A stretch of 64,000 nt of DNA. Source: Chlamydoabsidia padenii (taxonomy: Eukaryota > Mucoromycota > Mucoromycetes > Mucorales > Cunninghamellaceae). The stretch is taken from assembly GCA_025330725.1 (NCBI GenBank), contig JAIWND010000005.1:372001-436000 (forward strand), given 5' to 3'. Positions within the stretch are counted from its first letter, which is position 1. Each line of letters opens with the position of its first letter. Shown here piece after piece: positions 1-11,634 of the stretch. The notes beneath the pieces were generated by a model. That model saw only the letters and a program-made list of their open reading frames with translations, made no database searches and was not told where the DNA came from. Made by a program: the position numbers and the translations under genes.

Positions 1-835
1 TGAGTTTAAAGGTAGGTGTCAATAGATCATTGTCGATAGAGAATTCTTCCGATGACAAGTGGATAGCACGCATTTGTTCAAAGCCCTTGAGATCGTTTTC
101 TTTACCAAAAGCCACCAAAGTCTTGAGTAGTGCCGCCTTGACTTCATCCGAGCGATAGATATCTTGTCCCTTGGCAATATTTTGAGCCCATTTTCCAAAA
201 GAATCCTTATCAGGCACAATCACCGCCACCAAAGATGCTTGCAGAGAGTCACCATAAACAAAGGCTTGGGCCACCAATTCATGTTTTTGATAGACACCTT
301 CGATTTTTTCCGGTGCGACGTATTCCCCTTGTGATAACTTGAAGATGTTTTTAAGTCGATCTGTGATCTTTAAACGGCCCGCTTCATCGAATTCACCAAT
401 ATCGCCAGTGTGTAAAAAGCCATCAGCATCAAGAGTTTCAGCAGTCTTGTCAGGCATCTTGTAGTATTCACGCATGATCGAGTGCCCACGGAGACAGATT
501 TCACCACGAGGATAAGGCTTGTCGGTTGAGAGATATTCCATATCAGGGACATCCACCAATTTGATTTCTGAGCAAGGGAATGGGATACCAACCACGCCTG
601 ATGTATTGTCGTCCGTCAATGTCAAACAGCCACCACAAAAGTTTTCTGTTTGTCCATAACCTTCATATACATTAGCCGAGAAGCAAATACGCATAAAGTC
701 CATTACATCAGGTGACACCGGAGCTGATCCGCTGAGTATAAATCGAAGTCGTCCACCCAATTTAGCCCGAATCTAAAAAACAATAAAAAGAGTGAGTTGA
801 TCCGGTCCACCTAGCTGTATCATCATCATCGCCTA

Positions 836-886
<51 letters not shown>

Positions 887-1815
887 CTTACTTGACCAAA
901 AACGAGGCGATCCCATAACCAGTGGTGTACAGTCTTGTCAAGATATGCCTTCTTTGAGTTGAATGCCTTGAAGAAAAGATAGCTGCTGATTCCACCTTTA
1001 GCCTTGACACCAGCCAACACTTTGTCGTAAATACGGTTGAATAAGCGAGGGACTGAGCAAAATACAGTTGGCTTTAATTCAGCAATATCATCAAGGAGTT
1101 TGAGAGTGTCACCCTATAAACCAAACATAGTCATTAGTACCGAATCATCTGACCCCCTACCTCTTCCATTTCATACCTGATAATAACCAATGGCAGCACC
1201 ACGGTAGACATGAAGCGCTTGCGCCACACGCTCAAAGACATGAGCCAAGGGCAAATATGAGATGTATGTATCCGTTTGAGTCACTTTTGCAAAAGTACCA
1301 GCTTCACCAACACATGCAGCCCCATGAACAGATGCGACGCAGTTTCCTTGAGTTGATACGGCACCTTTGGGTACCCCAGTAGTTCCACTATTATAAAGAG
1401 AGTTAGAGTTCAGCTTCATGGTGCGACGTATGTCATGGTTTTTTTACCTGGTATAGCAAATGGTGGCAATGTCTTCTGGGGTAGGCAGGGCACTTTCTTC
1501 TTCAATATCAGCACCAATAGCTTCGACGCTTTTAAAGGTATGGACGGTCAGACCAGCTTGTTCGGCATTGTTCTTGTCAGAGGCATCGATAGTGTCGTCC
1601 ATAATTACAACATGCTTGATGGAAGGAAGACGGTCTTTTAATTGAGTGATGTTTTTGAGTTTATCAGCAGTGGCCACGATGTATTCCATGTCAGTTTGAT
1701 TCACAATGTATTCAATGGCTTCAGCACCAAGGGTATCGTACAGAGCAACAATGATAAATGCTTGGCGGTAACTGGCTTGTTCAGTCATGGTCTAAAGGAT
1801 TTCCCACCACACACA

Positions 1816-1860
<45 letters not shown>

Positions 1861-2601
1861 AATGATGGTTTTTGTTTGTATTAATCTTTAGTACAAACAC
1901 TTACCCATTCTGGTCGGTTGATAGCGTAGATACCAATGGCCTCTTGTCGAGATAGACCAAGTTTCAACATACCTTTACCAAAGTTTTCCACCCGGGTTCG
2001 CACTTCCTTATGACTTTGCCAGACATATTCTTTTGCTTCCCCATTTTCCATACGCCGGACACCCAAGAATGGATTATCTATGGGAAAAAAAGATAAGCAT
2101 AAAGAGAGATTAGGTGTCAAGAGATCCAGTACCGTGATTTTCATATTGTTCCCCTTGTTCTTTTTCATGTCATCCTCTTTTACCCCCCCCCCTAACTTCA
2201 CTTGCTCTCCTTCCTTCCCCCTTCTTTATCACATCCTATTTACCCCCCCCCTAAATTAGTAGTTTAACAATGTACGATGTGATATTAATTCAAAGGAGGG
2301 ATATCGTTCCACCCAAGCCCATGTCCCCCCCCTCTCAGGTATACGCGCTACCAGTTGAGATTCATCACAACCACAGCCGAGTTTAAGATTCCCTATTGTT
2401 GCCCAGTAATAATATTATTCTTTTGTACTTACTGCCACCAGCTTTGTTTCCAGCAAGATAGAGATCCCAAAGAGTATAGATTCCTTCGGGGTGATCTAAT
2501 AGCTTGTCAGCAAATTTGAAGTGACGCATGACAGCAGTTTCGCCAGCCTTCTTTTCAATGTCTTTTGCAGGGACAGTGTATGGTGGTTTAAATGTGGTCA
2601 T
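1..2601 (-). CDS. Long-chain acyl-CoA synthetase (Faa1/ACSL type), C-terminus beyond window edge
   Basis: Activates long-chain fatty acids to acyl-CoA with ATP, feeding lipid synthesis and beta-oxidation. Six exons are supported by reading frame and GT-AG borders: 2601-2433, 2077-1905, 1791-1448, 1387-1177, 1113-892 and 772 to the edge. The AMP-binding signature YTSGTTGVPKG is rebuilt exactly across the exon 3/4 junction. Exon 6 carries GYGQTE and the DGFLHTGD motif, followed by the DRLKNIFKLSQGEYVAPEKIE block typical of ACSL enzymes. The reading frame stays open upstream to an ATG at 2886, but that stretch encodes a low-complexity Leu/Phe-rich run and looks like a pyrimidine-rich leader, so MTTFKPPYTV at 2601 is the preferred start. 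The intron between exons 5 and 6 holds a T tract of about 48 nt. The intron before exon 3 holds a CA repeat followed by an A tract. The enzyme family is sure; which paralogue is not. Confidence 0.93.
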
Positions 2602-3086
2602 AATAGTATTTATAAAGTAAAGAGTAAAAAGTAGCAGTAAAATAAAAAATAAAAAAAAGGTAAAAGAGAGATGAGGAAAAGGGAAAAGAAGGAGGGAAAG
2701 GTTTTTTATATTTTTTGGGGGAAAGAAAAGTATTCTTTGTGAGTGAGTGGGGTGGATGTCGGAATTGTAAAAAATCAAAAAGGGTAGAAAGGGCCGGTGT
2801 AACCTTGAAGTAGTGAGGTGAAGAAGAATGTAGCCACCTTGATTTCTAGTCCATGCCAAGTATGCCTTGTCAATCCAATTGTCCATTGTTCATAAGTTTA
2901 GATAAGAGTATATATATGCAGAGTTCTAAATAAGAAGTGTAATAGTTAGACAATGTTATAAGATCCTTTACAGAGATATTCGTTTAAACTTTCTCCCTTG
3001 ATACACTACCATATTACTTACAAAGATATCGGATTATTAGGTATTAATCATCATCATCATCGCCAAATACAATATTAACGACAAGC
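2602..3086. other. Intergenic: 5' flank of acyl-CoA synthetase and 3' flank of the next gene
   Basis: No gene is seen. The part next to the acyl-CoA synthetase start is pyrimidine-rich on the coding strand, as expected for a leader. A weak GTCGGAATTG near 2758 distantly resembles the recurrent promoter element but is not counted as one. Confidence 0.5.
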
Positions 3087-4194
3087 CTATACATGTCTAT
3101 AAATGTCCACCTTATGATCCTACAAAGAGATAAAGGATCAACTTGACTGATGTTTTCCTGGAAATCCTATAAGCACTTTGTTACCTTGACCATCACCATG
3201 ATGCACTTGATCACCCAATCCGCCCCTTTCTCCAGATAGAGCCTGAAGACCGGAAGTCGGGTTAAAATATCTTGTTTGTCATTCTTCCGTTGTTCTACAA
3301 AAGCATAAAAAGGTTAGTGATGCATCACGGACCACACTCTAATCCCTGTACTACAATGTAATTTTGACATTGCTTCTTTTTTTTTTTTTGTGTTCACATA
3401 CCTTCCATCGATAAGTCCATCAGATCCAGCGGTGTGTTCTTTACTAAAAGTAGAGATTCGTAGCAGGAGAAGGATGATTTGTGAACACGATACCCAAGAC
3501 GCACCCCTGAGAAAGACCTTGACGGGTCATTCCAAATTTAACAAGTGTTCCCCCCACCAAGTAACCACACCACAGTTGATTTAATTGATCTATGTCAGAA
3601 CCATGTATTATGGCAAAGCGAAATAAGAGAGATCGTTTTTCTGTTAGTAGACATTGTTTCCAATGCTTCTTTTTTTCTCTTCTTTTTTTGTATCCAGTTA
3701 CCTATTTGAGGAGTCTTGCGGCACCTCAAGTGCATCTGCCGACATTTGGTTGTTTCCTTCAGTTCCATTCTACTATATGCCTATGGTAATGATAGATTAC
3801 ATTTACAGATGGTCAGTATGATGATATTTATAAGCATTTTCGAGGATAAGATGATTATGCCTTGCCTTGTTACAAGAGAATATCCATATCGCTGAGCAGA
3901 CAAACCAGCCAAATCATCGCTCCTATAAAATCAGCTGATCGGCATATGAATAATGAATGTCAGTAAAACGATTCTCCACCATTCCAATAAAATGTAAAGA
4001 ATGCCCTTCCTACTTTATTCTTCCCCCCCCCTCCCTAATATCCATAGAAGAGATAGACCAAAAGGGTTAGAAGTCAACAGGAGTACTAGAAAAAAAAAGG
4101 ATTCCTAAAATTGTTAGTACACAAATCACAAAATATGCAGTTATACTTATACTTACAGTGGTGAGACTTGGTTATTGGGCGCCAAAGGTGTCAT
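3087..4194 (-). CDS. Spliced gene for a small protein of unknown function (about 144 residues)
   Basis: No family is recognised. A multi-exon frame can be built with consistent phases: 4194-4157, 3922-3874, 3769-3702, 3589-3558, 3506-3402, 3294-3185 and 3119-3087 (stop TAG). The first intron is textbook, with GTAAGT, a TACTAAC branch site and TTTTAG. The product starts MTPLAPNNQVSPLSDDLAG, continues through LLLVKNTPLDLMDLSMEEQR and LPVFRLYLEKGADWVIKCIM, and ends VKDHKVDIYRHV. The join 3558/3506 removes a 51-nt piece with a weak GTGGGG donor; read through, that piece contains an in-frame TAA. The gene therefore has either a small atypical intron or a real break. An overlapping upstream ORF starting near 4252 could affect translation. 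It shares the 4195-4883 intergenic region with the Sec2 gene. Confidence 0.5.
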
Positions 4195-4883
4195 AAACGA
4201 TAGTCGGGATGTTGGTAAACATGCTGATAAGATTAATTCCGTTATCTTTGCTTGTCATTGTAGGAGACTAATAACATTTGTTGTAGGAATTGGTGTTGAC
4301 AAGTCGTGACCATAGTTACTGAGTGGTGCATATACTTAGGATGAGTAAAACGTTGTTCCTCAAGTTCTTTTTTCGTAATTGTCTGTTGTGTCTGCTGATT
4401 GTTTTGCGCTGAATGTAATTAGTGGTTCAAACAAAGTTATGGAGAGTAAAGAAAGAAAAAGACAATAAAATGAAATTGGGGAAATTGAACGTTATGTCGG
4501 GATTTTAATATTGCGGATCAACCGAATAACCGGTTTACTTTGATTTCAAGAGTCTATACAATTTGTCATTCAAACGAATAGTCTATAAGGAAAAAAGTAA
4601 ACCAAGGCATCGTTAGTCTCATATTTGATGTAGAATCCAATCCAATTTACCATTCATAAATTTATCATTCATAACCACCCTGATTATTGATGCTCCATGA
4701 TTATTGCCTCCTGTCGGGATTTCAACTTGATTGCTCGCCTTTTATAAAGTTCCATTTTCGCGGTTCTCACTCTTTTCTCTCTTCACTTTCTCATTCCATT
4801 CACTTTTATTATTACAACACCCCTTTCCATTCCTTACCATTTTTATTATTCTTTCTATACTTGTCTTCTTCTTTTGATTCTAT
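4195..4883. promoter_or_regulatory. Divergent intergenic region with two copies of the CGGG(A)TTT-type element
   Basis: It lies between divergently transcribed genes. CGGGATTTTAA at 4498-4508 and TCGGGATTTCAA at 4714-4725 match the recurrent element of this window. The second lies about 160 nt upstream of the Sec2 start. A pyrimidine-rich leader precedes the 4884 ATG. Confidence 0.5.
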
Positions 4884-6525
4884 ATGACTGACACAGTTGC
4901 ACCACCTCTTAATTCTCACTGCCAACCACTCGATCGCGCATGCTCTTCCACCACCTGCGACATGTGCTCTCATTGGAAAGATCAACTTGATGTACAAGCA
5001 ACTACCCTGACACAACTTGAAGACCGACTTATTGAACGAGATCTCACCCTGGCACGATTGCAACAAGATATACAGCAATTGAACACCAAGTACGTGGCGG
5101 TTATTGATCGTGCCTCTGAACTCCAGCATCAAAAGGATCTTGTCGAATTGGATCTAGAAGAACTCTCTTGCAAACTGTTTGAAGAAGCAAATGGAATGGT
5201 GGCAAACGAAAAACGGGAAAACTGGCGACTGGAAACCAAGTTACAAAGCGTACAGCAACAATTGGGGGACGAACAGGCACAACTTGCAGAGTTACGACAA
5301 AGACTCTTACAATGGGATCAGGATGAGCAGCAGCGATATTGGTGCCAGCAGGATCAGTTACAAAAACAACAACAGCAGCAGAACTATAAGAGACCAATTT
5401 TTTACAACAACTCTACAGGTATTGATACAACGACATTTACAGATGAAAAGTATGATACTTGTCACTATAGAAATAGCGCAGGCAGTGTTGACAACCAACC
5501 ATTTAGTGAAGCATTGAAAAAGAAGAAGGATGATGATGATGACAGCGGGTAATAAAAAGTAAATAGCATACAAATACATTCTCACAATAATACTCCTTTT
5601 TTTTTATAGGACTAAAGAAACAACAGACTCGAACAACAGCGACCAACAGCATCAAGAACAATGCCTTCCCGTGTCTCCAACACCATCAGCATTAAAACAA
5701 TATGCCATCACGTCAGTAACTCATAATCAAATTCAGTGGGAAACCTTCCAACACTTTGTCCAACTTTCTCACACGGTGTCTCTCAAGAAGCTACACCAGT
5801 TTACTTACCTCCGTGCTTGTCAAATTGAAGATGTGGAACCTTGTTTGCGATTCGGATTCCGGTCTCGACTGTCACCAAAGAAGATGATGAATTACCTACT
5901 ACAACGATCTTGTTTTATTCAACATATACCTATGGAAAACAACAATCAGCGACAACAAGAAGCATCAATTCCTCACTCTTCAATCACATCCTCTGTCACT
6001 TTGCAATGGCCTTTGTTATGGGAACGATGGTACCCGAACAAGACCAACTCTTTAAATGATACATTGATATCAGCAACAACAACCGAATGCGCAGCTTGTG
6101 GGGAATCTCACCAGTCAAATGATGGAAATGATCTTGTCAATACAATAGATTACCAATTCAAGATGGATGAAAAGGACAACTGGTTACCTATAGATCAACA
6201 TTGCAGGGATCGACTGGTCGCGGTCTGTGAATTCTTTGTCTTTATCCGCAACATTCATTCCCGACTTTATGCTCATCGGACAATCGACGATCTTTATTAC
6301 GAAAACATTCGCTTGCGACTGCAGATGTCTTTTTCAAGGTAAAGTGGTAATGCTCATGATTAGATGTGTATCACTAATCAAAATTTATATATATATATAT
6401 GTAGGATTGGTACCTTATCGGATGATACAGGAGCTTATGGTTTTGGTAAATCATGTCCTCCTTTAGATCAAGATGATGCTTCGGATGGGTCTGTCTCAAG
6501 TTTCTACCCTTCGACACCAAAGTAG
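4884..6525 (+). CDS. SEC2: Sec2-type guanine nucleotide exchange factor for Sec4/Rab8
   Basis: Exchanges GDP for GTP on the exocytic Rab Sec4/Rab8, driving secretory vesicles to growth sites. Exons 4884-5548, 5610-6338 and 6405-6525 join in phase to give 504 residues. Residues 30-170 form a long coiled coil. The Sec2 core signature sits at about 98-112 (LFEEANGMVANEKRENW), matching the LFEEAN-MV motif of the Sec2/Rabin8 GEF domain. The C-terminal part has a second fungal Sec2-conserved block: CAACGES, then LPIDQHCRDRLVAVCEFFVF. A Gln-rich stretch and a run of Lys and Asp lie just before the first intron. The start is the first ATG after a pyrimidine-rich leader. AATAAAA-type signals follow near 6640. 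The window also encodes Rab11, an upstream Rab that recruits Sec2 in yeast. Confidence 0.9.
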
Positions 6526-7169
6526 ATTCCCTCCCCTCCCCTTACTTCATATTAATACTAGTTTAATCATTCTCGTAATACCCTTGCATTAATATAGTAC
6601 CCACAACCATTCAGTTATGTGTATAAAATTCTCAATCTAATAAAAATAAAAACCACGTCTTATATAAACACGATTCAACTTGACAAACCATACACAGGAT
6701 GCTAATTTTAAAAGGGATACAGTTGCCAGAATCCCTAGCAGTATTGACATGGTAGAAAACTGACATATCCTATCTAATCACGTACCCATGTTGACCGTTC
6801 ATACGTTAGGGCCAAGTTGGGTGGGATTCAAATTTCATGAAAATCATGCAGATGCACAAACTTTTTTAATGCCCGCATTGGTCAGTAAACAAGCTTCAAA
6901 CAATTTAAATAGTGTACAACATTCGGAAACGTATAGTGATGACACATGTATGTCAAGAAAGGGAGACATAAAAATTGATTCATGGATGGTGAAACAATAA
7001 TATAAGTTTTTATTAGTTATATAAGTTGGCATAAAAACAAACAATGAGGGTCTAAAGCAATGTTAAAAAAAATGGCATAAACAAAAAGTAGTATATATAA
7101 AGGGGAAAGGGGCATATAATTATCTAAGGTTAAAGAGGGTGTGTGCATCTATTACTACCATTAACATCG
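6526..7169. other. Convergent 3' region, no gene seen
   Basis: It lies between the 3' ends of the Sec2 gene and the zinc-finger gene. It is AT-rich with possible polyadenylation signals. A 70-codon plus-strand ORF at 6788-7000 has no recognisable motif and is not called. Confidence 0.5.
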
Positions 7170-8638
7170 TTACGAATCATTCGATCCATCGCCACGCATA
7201 ATATCCGCCATGATGTGTTCAAGTAAGCTACAAAAAGGATCATGAAGACCATTCTGAGGTTGGCAGTATCCACAATAAGTAAGACCATGATGAAGTGGAT
7301 CCAAATTGATGGGTGAGTGCATGGAGTTCGTTAGAGCTGCGGTCGAAGAAATATTTGTTGTAGGTGGAGAGAAAGCCAATGGAGTCATGTTTTGAAGTTG
7401 ATAGACATTGTTGTTGGTAATTTGGGCTGGAAAGGAGTAGTTTTGCTGGTCATAATATTGTCGTTCTAAAGTGTGATATCGATCTTGTTGCTGTTCCACT
7501 TGTTGGCTATTATGTTCCTGATGCTGTAGATGCATAGACACATTGTTCCTACCAAGAGAGCAGTTGCTTGTTGTCCGGTTGCTTGCCATAAGATCCCCTT
7601 GTTGATCACCTAATGAAGAATACACAGATTGTTGATGGCGAGAGATCAGAGTGTCATTCGAGTCGCAGAGGTTTGTATTCGTGTTGCTGTTGATAGAAGA
7701 TGCAGAGACAGAACTGGATGGGTCAAGTGGTGCCGTTTCCAGAGGTAGGGTGGTGAGCATGGATATGAAAGAGAATGGTGAGGTGACAGGCTGATTTGGT
7801 GAGTTCATTGGAGTATTTGACATGAGAGTTGGCGTTGTTTGGGGTATTATCAATGCCGTTGTTAAATCCATCGTCGTCATTGTTGTCAGTAATGGAAAGG
7901 TTGAGTTTTTTGTTGTATGGTCCATCAGAGGTAATGATTGACAATCTGATGATACCGTTGTTGAGACCAAAGGGTGTGGCGGTAAAGTCGTAGGCAGAAT
8001 AATGGGTCGTGGTCGTGGTCTTGTTGGTGATATCGAAGGAGAGTGTGCTTTATCTTTGATTGGGTTGGATACTGATCGCCGTGTTTCTCTTCCTATGTTC
8101 CAATGATTCCAAGTGTGTCTTTGCCGAGGAATAGGTTGTTGTTGTACTGATAAAGATATTTGAGAAGGTACCGTTGGTGTGATAATGGCAGTTGATTTGA
8201 TACTATGTGCATGACTACCGTAGCTTGGTGGTAAAGGAGACGATGATGATGGCCCAGAACCACACCCTGGTCCTGGACCGGGTAAAACCGATAAAATACT
8301 ATTTCTTTTATGGGCTTTAGAATAAAAAGCTTGGATTAGGCAATGGAAGGGAGGGGGGCAATGAGTGTAATGTGTATGATTGTCTTACCTTGACTTGTAG
8401 TGTTTATCGGTATTGGTGAAACAGGTTGAGCAGGTAGCAGTCGTCGTCTGATGGCCATTGCAAATCGAGAAGCCCGAGAAGATTTCATGTCATTTTGTTG
8501 TGTTTCATTTTGCTGTTGTTGTTGTCGTTCAAGGCACCGATTATGATGAGAGGTGAAGCCGGCGTTTCGAAAACCACGCTGATCATACGCCGGGAATTGT
8601 TGGTTACAGATTGGACATTGGAGCTTCTGACTCGACAT
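7170..8638 (-). CDS. C2HC zinc-finger protein with long disordered tail
   Basis: Two exons, 8638-8389 and 8314-7170, join in phase (464 residues). The N-terminus reads MSSQKLQCPICNQQFPAYDQ and has a single zinc-finger-like motif: CPIC, then a spacer, then HHNRC at about residues 8-34. This fits a C2HC-type finger. The rest is Ser/Thr/Pro/Gln-rich and probably disordered. The end, with GLTYCGYC and a conserved-looking PFCSLLEHIMADIMRG, may be a short helical motif. An upstream in-frame ATG at 8797 would add a hydrophobic low-complexity run and is judged to be leader sequence. A nuclear or regulatory role is possible but not shown. No copy of the recurrent promoter element was found upstream; only about 250 bp separate it from the next gene. 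Confidence 0.75.
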
Positions 8639-8884
8639 GGAGAGCCGGTTGCTTGCTTTATTGGTGGAAGGAAGGTATAAGCACAATAGTAAGAATGTAT
8701 ATATACAATGAAGAATGGAGGATGTAGGAAGAATGAATAAAAGAGAGAAGGATAAAAGAGAGAAGGGAAGGAAGGAAGGGGTAAAGATTATAAACATGAT
8801 TTAAGGCGATAAAGAATAATATAATGGGATAATTATAAATACCTAGATACCAAGACACCGGGAGAACAAAGGAATAAGGGTCCA

Positions 8885-9996
8885 TCAGTCTTCTTGTTTT
8901 TCTTCCTCCGTTCCGATAAACATCATCACCCGTGACCATTTGCTATCACTTGCCCAATCGATCCCACTTTCTAAAATCAGCCCCTTTAAAAAAAGATCAA
9001 ACATGTTAGTAGTTTGTCAATTTCATCCACCCCACCACAATATGCTTACCATGAGTATATTCTTGGCTGTTTCTAGACGGTTTTCCTCTTCATGTAATCT
9101 AAAAATAAGATCAATAAAATAAAACAAAACAAAGAAAGGTGAGTTATTCATTATCATATTCCATTTGTGTTTACATAAACAATGTACCATACTTACTTGT
9201 CAATGTTATAATCATTAGTACCTTGTGATGACGTCAAACTAACTTGAGTTGATATCCATCCTTGTGGTTCTTGTTGTTCTTGGTATCGCTGGTCCCGTTG
9301 TTGTTTGGCAGTTTTCAGTTCGGTCCCTAACAATTGATTTTCTTGGTGATGCCCTTTTTAAGAGAAAAAAAGAAAAGAAACAGTAGGTTAATACAAATTA
9401 CATAGTTTCATTCTATCCACTGTTTTCAGTATATCCTTACCAATGATTTGAGAATGCAAACGTGTAGTTTTATTTTGAATGTTATTCAGTTCTTCCAGTA
9501 GTTGCATTTGCTCCACCGCCAGTTTATCCCTTTGCATGACCAATTCTTGTATTTTTTGACTAGATCCAAAAAAAAATAAAAGTTAGTAAAAAAAAAAAAA
9601 AAAAAAAAGTAACATGAATTTGTCAAGAAGAGAAGGGGAGGAGACAACTTACGTTATTTCACCGTTGAATTCAGGTAGTCGAGCCTTAAGATGAGGATAA
9701 AGGGCGTCCAGAGTATAATGGCTATCATCCAAGTTGGTCATGATTCGTTCTTTGCTGAGATTATATTGAGACATGATATCCATTTGCACCCGAGATACTT
9801 CCACTTGTTCAGGATAAGTCTGTAGTTGATCTTGTATTTGGTCATCTGTCAGTTGCGCCACCTTTTCCTTGATTGCTGAGAAGGAGACACACCCTTGTCG
9901 TCGTTGTTCAATCTGTCGTTTTAACCAATCAATTTCCAAGTGACCATCAAGAAGACGTTGTTCCTTTTTGGAAAGGAGAGAGGATGAGGTATCCAT
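8885..9996 (-). CDS. CENP-H-like inner kinetochore protein
   Basis: Part of the constitutive centromere-associated network linking CENP-A chromatin to the outer kinetochore. Five exons (9996-9653, 9559-9441, 9353-9197, 9098-9050, 8983-8885) keep phase and give 255 residues, close to the usual CENP-H length. The middle is coiled coil (QKIQELVMQRDKLAVEQMQL and following). The C-terminus ILMGLILESGIDWASD matches the diagnostic CENP-H tail, which in animals reads like FQNLILGSKVNWAEDP. The family call rests mainly on this tail plus the coiled-coil layout. Another CCAN coiled-coil subunit is the alternative. An A tract of about 20 nt lies in the first intron. The gene diverges from a universal stress gene and has a GCGGGATTTGAA element 101 nt upstream of its ATG. 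Confidence 0.75.
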
Positions 9997-10096
9997 GTTT
10001 ACAAAAGGATGTGAATTAAAGAGAAAGAAGAGAGCGAACCCGCTTTTTTTTTTTTTTTTTTGGACCAGACAAGAAAGAAAAAATTGATCGTGACAA

Positions 10097-10110
10097 TTTT
10101 CAAATCCCGC
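10097..10110 (-). promoter_or_regulatory. GCGGGATTTGAAAA element upstream of the CENP-H-like gene
   Basis: It reads GCGGGATTTGAAAA on the gene's strand and starts 101 nt upstream of the start codon at 9996. It is one of a series of equivalent sites described in the findings. Confidence 0.6.
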
Positions 10111-10447
10111 TTCTGCACAAGTTCATCCCCGATGGGTAAACCATATACTTCTTGAAATGATTCCTAACATTGAATCAATCAACCCATTTTTTTTTCAACA
10201 TTATGATAAGATATATTATTTGAATATAACAGGCCATCATCCAGTTTTACCTTGACTGCCCGTGGTCGATGCTTGCATTCCAAAAAAAAAAAAAAAAAAA
10301 GATGGCGACCTTTCCCATGAATGGTAGTATGAAAACAACACTCAGGGGCTGGCAGCAAAGAGTGTACCGAAGGAAAGTTCGAAAGGATGATGTAAAACCG
10401 GGGGAAACTTTTGTCAGCTCATAATCAGACAAACTATCTGCCGAAAA

Positions 10448-10459
10448 TTCAAACCCCGC
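10448..10459 (-). promoter_or_regulatory. GCGGGGTTTGAA element upstream of the universal stress gene
   Basis: TTCAAACCCCGC on the plus strand, 112-123 nt upstream of the ATG at 10571. It is inverted relative to the gene. It shares the divergent region with the CENP-H element. Confidence 0.55.
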
Positions 10460-10570
10460 ACTGTGGGTTTTGCATGATTTTTTGTATAAAAGGATGAAAT
10501 TTTTCATTTCCATGTAATAACGTCCTGATAAACTATCTATACAAACAATTTATAAACTACACTAAAAATA

Positions 10571-11455
10571 ATGTCGGCCCTTTCTCCAGCAAGAATCAAT
10601 GAAGACTTGCCATCTGATTTCCTTCCCCCAGGAAATATGGATGTTGAAGTTCCACAACGCCAAAGTAAGTACGGCAAGTCTCTCAAACATCCAAAACGGT
10701 TTATGTATAATATCAATGTATATTGAACCTCTTCAAATTTAGGAAACATTGTGATTGCATATGATCATTCAGAAAATAGTGATGCGACCTTTGCCAAAGG
10801 TATCCGACTAGGCTTGATCAGTCCTAGCGATCATCTCTCCATTGTCCACATCATTGAGCAAAGAGAAATCCAAAACATTTTCTCGGGAATGTCAGGTGAT
10901 GCCAGCTCGGTTGCACATTCTGTCACCGAAGGGTTTCTGATCGAGTTAAAGTCCGTGTTGGTAGCAAACGGAGTAAGTTCCCCCCCCTCAACTCATCACA
11001 CGTTATCTCACTACTACTAATTTTGTTTTAGTTCAATAATATAACCACTGAGGTGATTCTAGGTGATTCTAAAGAATCCTTGGTGGATTACTGTCAGGCT
11101 TGTAAACCAGATTTCCTAATTTGTAGTGCGCGGGGTTTGAATACCGTCAAGAAGTAAGCTGTCAAAGAAAAAGAAAAAAAAAAGATGTTTTGCTTACATG
11201 ATCATGTTTCATGCATAGGGTTTTACTAGGATCAACCTCAGATTACCTAATTAAACATGCCCCATGCCCAGTGTTGGTATGTAAACTAAGTGCCGAGGAA
11301 ATCGAAGAAAGAAAAAAGTATGAGGGGGTCAAGAAGTATCATTTTGAGCATTTACTCGGTAAGTAACTCTAATCAAACCTCACTTTTGTAAAAGTCCTCA
11401 TATGACTGAATATTTACTGTTTTATATAGGAGCCATCAAGGATAAGTATCAATAA
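10571..11455 (+). CDS. Universal stress protein (UspA family)
   Basis: A small Rossmann-like nucleotide-binding protein of the USP family. Five exons (10571-10664, 10743-10972, 11032-11153, 11219-11358, 11430-11455) give 203 residues. The first strand reads RNIVIAYDHSENSDATFAKG, with the Asp usual for USP. The C-terminal nucleotide-binding loop is GSTSDYLIKHAPCPVLVCK, which fits the G-x(9)-G/S-S/T ATP-binding pattern only in part, so ATP binding is likely but not certain. A Lys/Glu-rich tail follows. USPs are associated with stress survival; the specific role here is unknown. Confidence 0.88.
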
Positions 11456-11634
11456 GTTTATTTGATGATCATATGATATGTAAATAATTATATTATGTAA
11501 AATAAAAAGACATACAAACGGCTATATACTAAAACAAACTATGGCTATGTATTTAAAAGGGGTAGAGGAGGAATAATGTGTATATGTATAATTAAAAAAA
11601 AAAAAAAAAAAAAAAAAGAGGGGTGGGGAGCCAA

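Noticed and set aside
2602..2886. N-terminal extension of the acyl-CoA synthetase from an upstream ATG
   Set aside because: The added 95 residues are low-complexity Leu/Phe/Pro from a pyrimidine-rich leader, and family members start near MTTFK.
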